DNA of 64,000 bases, from contig NZ_CP071796.1 of NCBI RefSeq assembly GCF_017498525.1, positions 2,356,001 through 2,420,000 on the forward strand. Reading direction: 5' to 3'. This document shows positions 29,401 through 37,356 of the stretch, piece after piece. The translations under genes and the position numbers were made by a program. Each line of letters starts with the position of its first letter. Positions within the stretch are counted from its first letter, which is position 1. Origin of the DNA: Ottowia testudinis. Lineage in GTDB: Bacteria > Pseudomonadota > Gammaproteobacteria > Burkholderiales > Burkholderiaceae_C. The notes beneath the pieces are model-generated. The model was not told where the DNA came from. It did no database searches and saw only the letters and a list, made by a program, of their open reading frames with translations.

Positions 29401-32369
29401 CCGTTGAGCAAAGCCACCCGCTTGCTGGGATCCAGCGGCTGAGCAAACCTCAAATTGCGCTCGCCGCCCACTACAGCTTGTGTCTGCACATGGCAGGCAT
29501 AGCAGCGCAGATCGCCGACGTAGTGATTGAACGCATAGTTGTCACCGTAATTCACGGCTTTGACCACGGCATCTCGGATGACTGCGGCGAGCGGGTCAAC
29601 GCTGGTGCCGCTGGCCATGTCGATGCCGGTGACGTGGATGTTGCCCTTGACTTGCTGCGTGCCTGGCGGCACGACCGTCTTGTCGACCGTGAAGCTGCCC
29701 TTGGCCATGTCGCCCACATACAGCGGGGCCAAGACCTTACTGCCTGGCGCGGCTGCAGAAGTCACTTCCAGCTGATAGCTGCCGCTCGTGGTGGGTGTCC
29801 ATTGACCGAAATCGACGGTGGCAATGGCCGACAGCGAGATGGCCGGACCGGAAGCGCTCGCCTGATGCACCGTCATACCGCTTTTGCTGTCCACAACGGT
29901 CAGCAGGTAAGTGGCAGCGGCCAACGCGACATTGCCGTCGTTGCGCACCAGTGCGGTCAACTTCACCGGTGTGTTGGCGCCGGCCTGCACGACCGGCGGA
30001 TCTGCAACGGCCGAGCCGCTGAAATGAGCCGATTCCCTGACCGTGAGCTGGCCGCGCAGCAAGCCCGTCACCGTTCCCGTAGGGTTGCTTGTGCTCCGAC
30101 TTCCGGGCACGTACAGCTTGACCAAAAGCGTGTAGCTGCCTGCCGGTACGCTGGCCGTATTCCACTGGAACTTGACGCTCGTTTGCTCGGCAGGCGCCAA
30201 GTTGACCACGCCCATGGGCAGTCCACTCACGTCCAGGCCAGACAGTTGAGCAATGATTTTGCCGTTCGGGTCTTGCACTTCAAGCATCACTGCGCTGTTG
30301 GCGGGTGCTGTCGATGGATTGCTGACCAACACAGTGGCAGTCAGGTCCTCATTCAGGCCTGCTGATGCAGGTTGTATTTTGAGGTCCTTCAGCTCCAAGT
30401 AAACGTCGCCGCTGGTCTTGGGTAAGACGAAGTCCTGCACGATGTCTCCGGGTGCACCTATCGTCAGTTGGTAGCTTCTGGTTTGGTAGCCGCCGGCACT
30501 GATGTTGACGGTCACTGGCGAGCCGGTGAATTCGGCGATCAGGTAGGCGCCCGCCGAGTTGGTGATAGCGGTTTTGCCGGCCGCACCCACGGTGGCACCG
30601 GCAATAGGCGCGCCTTGGGTATCGGTGACCACGCCCCGCAGAGAACTGGTTTGTCGCCCCATCGCGAGTTGTACTACCCCGGCATTAACTGCCGTGCCGC
30701 CGGGCGCCGTAGCCTGCTGCGTGACGGAGGTATAGCCTGTCTTGGCGTAGGTCAGCTTAAGTGAGCCTGCCGCTGCCGATGCGTTGAAGCGCCCGTTGGC
30801 ATCCGTGGTGGCCGTCACGGAGGGTCCGCTTGAGGTTTCAATGGTTACCGTGACACCGGCCAATGGTGCTTTGGTATCTGCAGCGACCACTTGGCCGCTG
30901 ATGGCGACCTGAGTCACGCTGGGATCGCTGCTGGATTTGAGCTCGGGCGAAAAGATGCCAGTGGCACCGGCTGCCAGGGTCGCGCTGGCATTGACTGTCA
31001 CGTAGCCGGTTTTGCTGGCGCTCAGGGTCATCGTGCCTGCGGGGACGTTGGCAATTGTGTAGGCACCTTGGGCATTGGTGGTGGCGGTCAAGGCGGTGCC
31101 TCCCACCGGCGTCACCGTAACCGTCACGCCAGCCAAGGCCTGCCCGGCACCATCCTTGACCGTTCCACTCACAATGGCTGTGGTCACACCGGGAGCCGGC
31201 GGCGTGACGGGAGGAGTGACTACAACAGCCGGAGTCAACACCGGCGAGAAGATCAGAACGCCACCGGCTTGGATGGTGCCACTGGCGCTAAGTTGGCTAT
31301 AGCCATCCTTGGCCGCCGAGATACTGATCGGCCCGGCACGCAGATTGGCAATGGCGTAATTGCCCTGCGCATCCGTCATGACCACCTTGGCGGGGCCACC
31401 GGAGGAGGGAACCGCAGCAATAGCGACACCTGCAAGCGGCTGGCCACCAGCGTCTTGGGCGCTGCCCTGTAGCGTGCCCGTTGTGAGAGGTTGGCCAGAG
31501 GTTTGTGGCGTCACGGCGGTGAGCGCCAATGCACGCAGTGCCAAGGCTGTGATGTAAGGGTCGTTGGCCCAGGACCCATTGGACTGCTGCTTTGCCAACA
31601 GATAGGTTTCGACAGCCACTGCCAGTGTGGCATCCGAAGCGCTGTAAGGGTGGACGGCTTCAAAGGCGAGCGCCGTCAGTGCGGGATCGTTGCCCCATAT
31701 GCCAGCGGCAGATCTCTTGGCGAGCAGGTAAGTGGCGGCTTTTTGGGCGACTTGGAGCGCTTGGGGATTTTTAGCAACCTCTTCCTTCAGGCCGCGCAGC
31801 ACGATGCTGGTGGTGTAGATGTTGAAGCGCGCGTCGGCCTTGAAAGCACCATCGGCTTGCTGGATTGACTCCAGCCACGCGTGTATGCCTTGCTTGTCTG
31901 CGCTGGAGGCGACGGATGAGATGGCCGCCACGGCCCACCCAGTATCCAGCGGACTGGCTGCCAGCATGCCTTCGTAGGCGGCAAAGCCGCCTTGGTCAAT
32001 GCGACGGCTGGCCAAGCCAGCATTGGCGCTCTGGCCTTGCTGCTGGCGCACGAATTGCCAACAAGCCAGTGTTTCGGTGGGTGCATCCGCGCCGCTTGAG
32101 GGGAGCGCACCGACGAGGGTAGTCACCTGGGCGCTGTTGCCAGCCAGACGCAACAAGGTCTGGGAGGTTTCGCACTGGGCTTGAGCTACCGTGGCGCGAA
32201 AGGAAACCGTTGCTAGTTGGCCGCTGGCTTGCACTTGGCCTTGCAGCCATGTCAGACCACGGGCTACATCGGCCGAAGCGGCCAAGGCGGACGATGCGCT
32301 GGTCCACAACAGCACGCCTAGGAGCAGCCAGACCATGCGCAAAATATGCGCGCCTTTCAACCCTCGCAT
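26442..32369 (-). CDS. Giant exported alpha-toroid/Ig-domain protein with CxxCH motif and C-terminal anchor
   Basis: 1975 residues. Signal peptide (residues 6-30, LRMVWLLLGVLLWTSASSALA). First alpha-toroid of the prenyltransferase/squalene-cyclase type (about 35-290, repeats such as QQSNGSWANDPYITALAL). Three to four carboxypeptidase-regulatory-like beta domains (about 300-645, DAQGNYAIANLRAG). CARDB/Ig-like domains (about 650-880). A CYACH haem-type motif near 960. A second toroid (SVQQSNGSWYQD, later QRADGGWERGVNWYNQS) split by a propeller-like insert (about 1120-1370). Further Ig-like domains. A C-terminal GGG, hydrophobic helix and RRRRSQAE tail resembling a protein-sorting signal. ATG at 32,369 has GGAGG 8 bases upstream; an upstream TTG is rejected. 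Its TGA overlaps the next gene's ATG. Probably a surface scaffold or processing partner for the toxins; function unknown. Confidence 0.85.
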   Translation of the reverse strand: MRGLKGAHILRMVWLLLGVLLWTSASSALAASADVARGLTWLQGQVQASGQLATVSFRATVAQAQCETSQTLLRLAGNSAQVTTLVGALPSSGADAPTETLACWQFVRQQQGQSANAGLASRRIDQGGFAAYEGMLAASPLDTGWAVAAISSVASSADKQGIHAWLESIQQADGAFKADARFNIYTTSIVLRGLKEEVAKNPQALQVAQKAATYLLAKRSAAGIWGNDPALTALAFEAVHPYSASDATLAVAVETYLLAKQQSNGSWANDPYITALALRALALTAVTPQTSGQPLTTGTLQGSAQDAGGQPLAGVAIAAVPSSGGPAKVVMTDAQGNYAIANLRAGPISISAAKDGYSQLSASGTIQAGGVLIFSPVLTPAVVVTPPVTPPAPGVTTAIVSGTVKDGAGQALAGVTVTVTPVGGTALTATTNAQGAYTIANVPAGTMTLSASKTGYVTVNASATLAAGATGIFSPELKSSSDPSVTQVAISGQVVAADTKAPLAGVTVTIETSSGPSVTATTDANGRFNASAAAGSLKLTYAKTGYTSVTQQATAPGGTAVNAGVVQLAMGRQTSSLRGVVTDTQGAPIAGATVGAAGKTAITNSAGAYLIAEFTGSPVTVNISAGGYQTRSYQLTIGAPGDIVQDFVLPKTSGDVYLELKDLKIQPASAGLNEDLTATVLVSNPSTAPANSAVMLEVQDPNGKIIAQLSGLDVSGLPMGVVNLAPAEQTSVKFQWNTASVPAGSYTLLVKLYVPGSRSTSNPTGTVTGLLRGQLTVRESAHFSGSAVADPPVVQAGANTPVKLTALVRNDGNVALAAATYLLTVVDSKSGMTVHQASASGPAISLSAIATVDFGQWTPTTSGSYQLEVTSAAAPGSKVLAPLYVGDMAKGSFTVDKTVVPPGTQQVKGNIHVTGIDMASGTSVDPLAAVIRDAVVKAVNYGDNYAFNHYVGDLRCYACHVQTQAVVGGERNLRFAQPLDPSKRVALLNGILQNITSSGYVEGAGYSRTNTNLGLWATNEWHDQVAVHNANRQMVDFLLSVQQSNGSWYQDHSSSWYDSQASATGLNLGSLVNYSKQLKQAGAGKKPVLSPLNIKNLPSGDMRLSAGSDGTLYIAHISANAIYKVAPGSDSAALLLSGLPVTGARPIAGGNLLISARSGVYLGDLRKTMLQVADLRQLNTLDTFDAQVYPKGGYIVSPWGGRSIYQLSDGGTLTRLIDSDLLGSSSGTTQIDADGSILVNAHGPQRMLRFAADGTYKNTPIPYSNGRPIESMPYKDGYMLGTDTGLYYYNKDWVVERLAFSRTYGQVQLPDGRVIVNTNSSLYSLSLDVVPTQPLLGQVDSAVDKASDWLAAGSGIDQNNNIQQAFRLMGLAKAKAHYVGTPRYKAYDALMTQLGQALWSRQRADGGWERGVNWYNQSDPVVTAIVGVALDTLNPSKDDPKLRQAIQYVLAAQRGDGSWLSTNGLGGTLLSSTWIEIWLPTMLDRLGSIDGDLHVTFGPEVTVTSPEPPVTSTTSHPDGTVEYVWKLTGVTGAGRDVDFDLTLKDMGEQEVRPVARQASLVFKNSFTSGEVISPVVVPRVASNARMGLQVSTDKPSYWATDIAIFTSPVTNGGVAARDAQVRFTVLDNDGKTVAVLPLPAIVSVDKGGTQNVLANWNVAGVLAGPYQVLAELIATDGTVYGSAKAPFTVKGSQGPANATRISTDKAQYTSAQPVQVQSVASNVSVNFLQEALTAETVVLDAQGKEVLRKRETIVQLPPTARRQYVYALAAGSLPPGVYTARLTLMGRSDYKSSQRTAARDHLKASPGDVVLSESVTSFQVVAAAVCNPGVAGNLLAQPAPVAPGQTVALNLQLDNPATSAIGNATVRLRIVDAENGILIEEQSVTGVSVAASGQYKTTWNWQAKGNVGQNFLAIATLETAGCADVVAHASLTLAQIAPPGGGAAVAAVPLNLHAPLLLLLPLLAWGVRRRRSQAE

Positions 32370-32659
32370 CCTCAAGCCCTCCAAGGCCAGTCACGAACAA
32401 GAGCAGCGAGATACCAACTCGCCTTGTTCAAGTTACATTTTTGGCGCGAGCGTAGCATGTCGCCTGCGAGACACGCAATAGGCATCGCGTTTCATATTGG
32501 GCTGAGCATTCGAGAGATGGCAGAGCGACTGTTCGAGACACCATGCGCGGGCTGTAGTCTCCAAACGTGAGAGCGGGGCCACGCTGCAGGGCGTCACTTC
32601 CCCTCCACTCCACTCGCGTGCGTACAAGCCAACATTAGGTTCGTTGACCAATGAGAACA
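32370..32659 (+). other. Upstream region of the giant gene, no gene seen
   Basis: About 290 bases with only short, mutually overlapping frames and no recognisable protein pattern. The minus-strand promoter of the giant gene and its array is expected here, but I could not assign -35/-10 boxes with confidence. Confidence 0.4.
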
Positions 32660-32948
32660 GCGTGCGCAAGCCTGCTGCTGCGCCGCTGGATGCGTGAGAT
32701 GACCGCGCAGGTGAAGCTCGAACCGCAGCGCATCCAGCTTTCACACCGCCAGCTATGTCATCGTGAATTTGATGGCAGTCAGCAATCTGAGCTCAGCTGG
32801 CACGTTGCCCAAGCAGCTGGCAGCCTTGCTGGAGCAATACTGCCACTTCGTGCTGGCGCCTAGGCGTGCGGGCAGGAGCTTCCCCAGAGTCGTCGAAAAC
32901 CGGGCGCACAAGTTGCCCACAAAGAAAATGCCACTCAGCGTTAATTGA
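32660..32948 (+). pseudogene. IS4-family transposase C-terminal remnant
   Basis: The plus strand encodes, in two frames, the end of an IS4-type transposase: LLLRRWMREMTAQVKLEPQR, then after a frameshift near 32,735 SFHTASYVIVNLMAVSNLS and LAPRRAGRSFPRVVENRAHK to the stop. The R-R-x(2-3)-R-x-(Y/F)-P-R-x-V pattern is typical of the family's C-terminus. No terminal repeats or N-terminal part are visible, so it is an old fragment. It marks the right border of the accessory region. Confidence 0.62.
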
Positions 32949-32998
32949 CTGGCATTACGCCAAAGGGCCGCTTTTTTCATGGCCCCCGGCCCTGTCGG

Positions 32999-33526
32999 TC
33001 AAGGCGCCTGCAGCACCCAGTCGCCGTCCGTTTCGCGCCCAGCGGCACCGACGAGATCCAGGGTGCCGGCGCTGAGGGCCCTGCCTTGCAGCGACCAGCG
33101 GTGGCGCAGTGCGAATTCAAAGCCCGGCAGGGGCTGGCGGCAGCCGATGTCGCCAGTGCGGAAGTCGGGTGCAAAGTCGTTACAAGGGATACCCGGAGCG
33201 GCGGGCGATGCGTCGGCCGGCACGCCGATGCGCCCGCCGTGCCGCGGCAGCCAGAAGGCGCGCACTGCGCCGTCTTCGCCGCGCAGCACCAGCAGCTTCA
33301 GACGCGCGGCGTCATGCGGGCGCAGGCCTGCAGGCAGATAGCGCGCGTCTGCGGGCGCATTTGCCCACATAAAGGTACCGGGCAACAGCCTGAGCACGCG
33401 CACGCTGGGTGGCCCGTCGGCGTTCGCCGGGCCGGATGCGTAGCGCCACCCCAGCACCGTGCCAAGGAGCACCGCCGCTGCCACCATGCCGCACAGTGCA
33501 GCAACGAGCAGGCGCCGCCCGTTCAT
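32999..33526 (-). CDS. Membrane-anchored hypothetical protein
   Basis: A 175-residue protein with an uncleaved-looking N-terminal helix (residues 4-27, RRLLVAALCGMVAAAVLLGTVLG) and an extracytoplasmic domain with two cysteines (IPCNDFAPDFRTGDIGCRQP) and a conserved-looking FEFALRHRWSLQGRALSAGT segment. Codon usage and GC match the core genome. It is 16 bases after the rpiA stop and probably cotranscribed with it. The Cys/Arg-Trp pattern faintly recalls Rieske-like N-terminal anchors, but the CxH motifs are absent. Function unknown. Confidence 0.65.
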   Translation of the reverse strand: MNGRRLLVAALCGMVAAAVLLGTVLGWRYASGPANADGPPSVRVLRLLPGTFMWANAPADARYLPAGLRPHDAARLKLLVLRGEDGAVRAFWLPRHGGRIGVPADASPAAPGIPCNDFAPDFRTGDIGCRQPLPGFEFALRHRWSLQGRALSAGTLDLVGAAGRETDGDWVLQAP

Positions 33527-33542
33527 GGCTGCGCTGAGACCG

Positions 33543-34217
33543 TCAACCGAAATCGAGCGTGCGCACGCCCGTGGCCATGCCCAACAGGCACACGTGCGCC
33601 CGCTGGTGGGCGAATACCCCCACCGTCACCACACCGGGCCATTGGCTGACCTCTGACTCAAACGCCAGCGGATCAGAAATCATCAAGCCCCGAACATCGA
33701 GGATGTGCTGGCCGTTGTCGGTGACCAGCGGCGCGCCGCCGCGCATGCGCAGGATGGCTTCGCCGTTGAAGGCGGCGAACTGGCGCGTGATGCGTTGCGC
33801 GGCCATCGGAATCACCTCCACTGGCAGTGGAAAGCGCCCCAACACGTCCACCAGCTTCGATTCGTCGGCGATGCAGACGAAGCGCCGCGCCTGCGCCGCC
33901 ACGATCTTCTCGCGCGTCAGCGCCGCGCCGCCGCCCTTGATCATGTGGCCACGCGGATCGATTTCGTCGGCGCCGTCGATGTAGACGGCGATCTCACCCA
34001 CGTCATTGCAATCGAACACCGGAATGCCCAGCGCCTTCAGGCGCGCGGTGGACGCTTCAGAAGACGACACGGCACCAGCGATGCGGTCCTTCATCAGGGC
34101 CAGCTCGTCGATGAATTTGTTCACCGTGGATCCGGTGCCCACACCGACGATCTCGCCCACCACCACATGGTCCAGCGCGGCCTGGCCGACCATGGCTTTC
34201 AATTCGTCCTGGGTCAT
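33543..34217 (-). CDS. rpiA: Ribose-5-phosphate isomerase A
   Basis: Interconverts ribose 5-phosphate and ribulose 5-phosphate in the pentose phosphate pathway. 224 residues. Family signatures: [15 protein letters not shown] (phosphate loop), [24 protein letters not shown] with the catalytic acid region, and [18 protein letters not shown] at 34,217 is preferred over the TTG three codons earlier, because AAAGGAA lies 10 bases before the ATG but directly abuts the TTG. Divergent from pyrD, whose start is 49 bases away. Confidence 0.95.
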   Translation of the reverse strand: MTQDELKAMVGQAALDHVVVGEIVGVGTGSTVNKFIDELALMKDRIAGAVSSSEASTARLKALGIPVFDCNDVGEIAVYIDGADEIDPRGHMIKGGGAALTREKIVAAQARRFVCIADESKLVDVLGRFPLPVEVIPMAAQRITRQFAAFNGEAILRMRGGAPLVTDNGQHILDVRGLMISDPLAFESEVSQWPGVVTVGVFAHQRAHVCLLGMATGVRTLDFG

Positions 34218-34266
34218 TTGCGACAATTCCTTTAGGAATCAATAACGGTTTGCAAAGAATTATCCG

Positions 34267-35340
34267 ATGGCCCTGCTCCCCTACGGTCTGACGCGCTCAT
34301 TCCTCTTCAACATGGACGCCGAAAAGGCGCACGACCTGACGCTTGACCTGCTGGCGCGCGGCCAGGGCACGCCGCTGCAGTGTGCCTGGGTGCAGCCGCC
34401 AGTGCACGATCCCGTCACGCTGGCCGGCCTCACTTTCCCCAACCGCGTGGGCCTGGCTGCGGGCTTGGACAAGAACGCACGCGCCATCGACGCATTTGCC
34501 GCCATGGGCTTCGGCTTTGTCGAAGTGGGCACCGTCACCCCACTGCCGCAGGCCGGCAACCCCAAGCCGCGCATATTTCGCCTGCCGGCCCGGCAGGCGC
34601 TCATCAATCGCATGGGCTTCAACAATCAGGGGCTTGATGTCTTCGTTCGCAACGTCAAAAACTCATATTTTCATAGCACCTCGCGCTTGTCAGACAAGCG
34701 CCAGCGCCTGATTCTGGGCTTGAATATCGGCAAGAACGCCGCCACCCCGATCGAGCGCGCGACCGACGACTACCTGCTCGGACTGGCCGGCGTGTATCCG
34801 TATGCCGACTACGTCACGGTCAACATCTCCAGCCCCAACACCAAGAACCTGCGCGATCTGCAAAGCGACGCCGCGCTGGATGCACTGTTGTCGTCCCTCA
34901 AGTCGCGCCAGGGCGAATTGGCTGCCGAGCACGGCAAGCACGTGCCGCTGTTCCTGAAGATCGCCCCCGACCTGGACGAATCGCAGGTGCAGGCGATTGC
35001 CGATGCACTGCGCCGCCACGGCATCGAGGGGGTTATCGCCACCAACACCACCTTGTCGCGTGACGCCGTGGCGGGCTTGCCACATGCCGGCGAGGCGGGC
35101 GGCCTATCGGGCGCGCCGGTGCGCGAGGCCAGCGACCGCGTGGTGCGCCAACTGCGTGCCGCGCTGGGCGCGGGCTTTCCGATCATCGGCGTCGGCGGCA
35201 TTCTGAGCGGGGCCGACGCCGTCGCCAAGATCGAAGCCGGCGCGGATCTGGTGCAGATCTACACCGGCTTGATCTACCGCGGCCCCATGCTGGTGGCTGA
35301 GGCAGCGCGCGCCATTGGCCGCGTCAATCCCACCGCCTGA
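34267..35340 (+). CDS. pyrD: Dihydroorotate dehydrogenase (quinone), class 2, with a repeat-derived insertion
   Basis: Membrane-associated flavoenzyme of pyrimidine synthesis. 357 residues. The N-terminal amphipathic helix region and [20 protein letters not shown], the FMN-site motif [12 protein letters not shown], the TNTTLSRD motif and the phosphate-binding IIGVGGI are present. Between NVKN and LGLNIGKN about ten extra residues ([17 protein letters not shown] region) are encoded by a copy of the dispersed repeat (34,665-34,713) inserted in frame on a surface loop. E. coli PyrD has a short KAHYDGV stretch there. Confidence 0.94.
   Translation: MALLPYGLTRSFLFNMDAEKAHDLTLDLLARGQGTPLQCAWVQPPVHDPVTLAGLTFPNRVGLAAGLDKNARAIDAFAAMGFGFVEVGTVTPLPQAGNPKPRIFRLPARQALINRMGFNNQGLDVFVRNVKNSYFHSTSRLSDKRQRLILGLNIGKNAATPIERATDDYLLGLAGVYPYADYVTVNISSPNTKNLRDLQSDAALDALLSSLKSRQGELAAEHGKHVPLFLKIAPDLDESQVQAIADALRRHGIEGVIATNTTLSRDAVAGLPHAGEAGGLSGAPVREASDRVVRQLRAALGAGFPIIGVGGILSGADAVAKIEAGADLVQIYTGLIYRGPMLVAEAARAIGRVNPTA
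34665..34713 (+). repeat. Dispersed repeat inserted in frame inside pyrD
   Basis: ATATTTTCATAGCACCTCGCGCTTG, loop CAGA, CAAGCGCCAGCGCCTGATT: the same hairpin as the intergenic copies, read through in frame as part of the enzyme without a stop codon. Confidence 0.75.
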
Positions 35341-35398
35341 GAGCAGTGCCTCGGGGCAGCCCGCGCGGGATGCCGCCCACGGGGCTCCAGCGCAAGGG

Positions 35399-36874
35399 TC
35401 ACTGCCCCTCGTCAGGCGCGGGCGTTGGTTGAGCCGAGCTCATCAGCCAGTTCTTGATACCGTTGTTGAACGCAATGTCGAAACGCCCATACTGGTCCAT
35501 GCCGCTGGGGTTGTGGCAATACGAGGCACCGCCATGCAACTGGCCCACCAGGTAACGGCGCCCGTTGTTGGTCCACAGCAGGCCTGAGCCGCTGCTGCCG
35601 CCCTCGGTAATGCCGCTGTTCCACACCACGCCAATGTGCGTGCCATTGGAGTCTGGATAGCCCTGGCCGTAGAAGTAAAAGCCCCGGCTGGTGCCTTCGC
35701 TGAACTTCAACAGGTCGCCCGTGGGATGGTGCAAGCCAGCCACCTGCGAACCTTCAGACAAGGGAATGTTGGTCCAGCCTTGCAAGCTGGCACCGGGCGG
35801 CGGCGGGCTGTTCAGGCGCATGAAGGCGGTATCGGTGGCAGCGGTGTTGTACAGCAGCGTGGCGCCGCCGCTGGTTTGCGCAAGTTGGGAGTTCTGTTCG
35901 CCAGAGTTGCACCCGGACGAGCGATAGAACCAGTCCAGCGCCAACGTGGAAGCCACGGTCTGGTCGGCAATGCAGTGGTTGGCGCTGAGGAAATAAGGCG
36001 TTTGCGTGTTCTGCTGATCGGCCAGTAAGGTGCCGCTGCACAGATAGGAGCGGCCATCTTGCTTGACGAACCGCATGCGCGCCACGGCGTTCATGTCATT
36101 GGCGTAATCGTTGCGGCACATGGCGTCCACGTTGCACGCCGCCGCCGCCCGGTCGCTGATCACGCGCGGATCGGTGGCGTCCCTGACCGAGGTGAAGTAG
36201 TGCGAAATCTGAGGCACCGCCACGCGCAGCGCGGCAATGTCGGCCTGCGAGGCGACCTCGAACTCCACCACCGTGGATTGGCCGTCGAAGTCGGGCGACC
36301 AATAGGTTTTGGCAGCCGCCGTGGCGTCGCCGGCTTCTCGGTTGCGTTGGATCACGTTCAGCACCTCTTGCGCCGTGATTTCCACCGCCTTGTCATCGCT
36401 CGAATCCGGGCTGTAGAAACGCAAGATGGCATCCGCCGGCAATTGGTCGATCACCAAGCCCACGCGCACGCCTTTGGCGCCGTCGGCCTGAAAATTCAAT
36501 GCCGCGACCTGTTTGCCCAATGAGCCCGGCGACCAACTCAGCAATGACGCCAGGTTCGCGGGCGTGCCAGTGGCCTGCACCTCGCGCCCCACGCCGATTT
36601 GCACCGGGCCGGTATGGACCGCATCGGTGGCTGATCTTTTCTGCAGCGCCTGGGTACGCGCCTGCTCCAAGGCGCCCAATGGCACCAGCACTGCTTTCGG
36701 CCGCTGCCTCTTGGCCGCATTCTTGAGCTTTTCGCCCGGCACGGGCTTGGCGACCACCGCACGCGTATCCACAAACAGCGATTTGGAGCCGCCAGCCCCA
36801 GACGAATCCCCGCCCCCGCAGGCAGTGATGGAGGCCACGCAAGCGAGGCCCATGGCTAATTTCGAAAATTTCAT
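35399..36874 (-). CDS. Secreted lipoprotein serine protease, trypsin/lysyl-endopeptidase-like
   Basis: 491 residues. A lipoprotein signal peptide ends SITAC, followed by a Gly/Ser-rich linker. A propeptide-like region of about 200 residues comes next, and then a chymotrypsin-fold domain: His in SANHCIADQTV, Asp probably in AATDTAFMRL, and Ser in EGGSSGSGLLW, with VGQLHGGASYC near the end. Cysteines near CSGTLLA, CNSG and SYCHN suggest disulfides. The layout resembles lysyl endopeptidase-like (Achromobacter protease I type) enzymes. The start at 36,874 is set at the lipoprotein signal; the frame upstream lacks protein character. Converges with pyrD. Confidence 0.85.
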   Translation of the reverse strand: MKFSKLAMGLACVASITACGGGDSSGAGGSKSLFVDTRAVVAKPVPGEKLKNAAKRQRPKAVLVPLGALEQARTQALQKRSATDAVHTGPVQIGVGREVQATGTPANLASLLSWSPGSLGKQVAALNFQADGAKGVRVGLVIDQLPADAILRFYSPDSSDDKAVEITAQEVLNVIQRNREAGDATAAAKTYWSPDFDGQSTVVEFEVASQADIAALRVAVPQISHYFTSVRDATDPRVISDRAAAACNVDAMCRNDYANDMNAVARMRFVKQDGRSYLCSGTLLADQQNTQTPYFLSANHCIADQTVASTLALDWFYRSSGCNSGEQNSQLAQTSGGATLLYNTAATDTAFMRLNSPPPPGASLQGWTNIPLSEGSQVAGLHHPTGDLLKFSEGTSRGFYFYGQGYPDSNGTHIGVVWNSGITEGGSSGSGLLWTNNGRRYLVGQLHGGASYCHNPSGMDQYGRFDIAFNNGIKNWLMSSAQPTPAPDEGQ

Positions 36875-37356
36875 CGATATGCCCCTATCAAGGTGACTCT
36901 GGGTTTGCGGCACCCCTCTCTTCATCCGGCAAGCCTCGAAAGCAAGGCGCTGAGAAAGCAAAAATGGCATTCCGTACTGGCGCCAGGCCCCGGATTGATC
37001 GGGCAAAAACCGCAACTGAAGCGAGCCCCAGAAAGTAATACTTTTGAAATAACAAAAGCTGCTCGCGAAGTCAATTTAGCTTAAAAAATGATTACTTTCA
37101 AACTAATTTTTTCAAGGACGGCGCGATGGATGCGAACGGCAGGCGGCCACAACCATGGCATATGGCGGGCTTCCTGTAGACACTGTGGCTGCTAGGCGGC
37201 CCGAGGGTGCGCCCTGTTACCGGCACACTGGACAAACTCTGAAGGAGCCTCGGCCTTACGCCGCCGCGTTTAGTGGCTCTGACCGCTCGCATGCGGAGGG
37301 CAACACACGAAAGTTGTCAATGCCGCCCTGGCGTGCGGTACTTGACCTGAAGCGTC
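36875..37356 (-). other. Intergenic region upstream of the protease, no gene seen
   Basis: 482 bases. The part at 37,030-37,110 is AT-rich and could hold the protease promoter. The rest has only overlapping low-quality frames. No repeat, tRNA or insertion-sequence end recognised. Confidence 0.4.

Noticed and set aside
32382-32384. TTG start for the giant gene, five codons upstream
   Set aside because: It would include the GGAGG site inside the coding region; ATG at 32,369 is correctly spaced.
34224-34226. TTG as rpiA start
   Set aside because: The AAAGGAA site directly abuts it; the ATG nine bases downstream has proper spacing.
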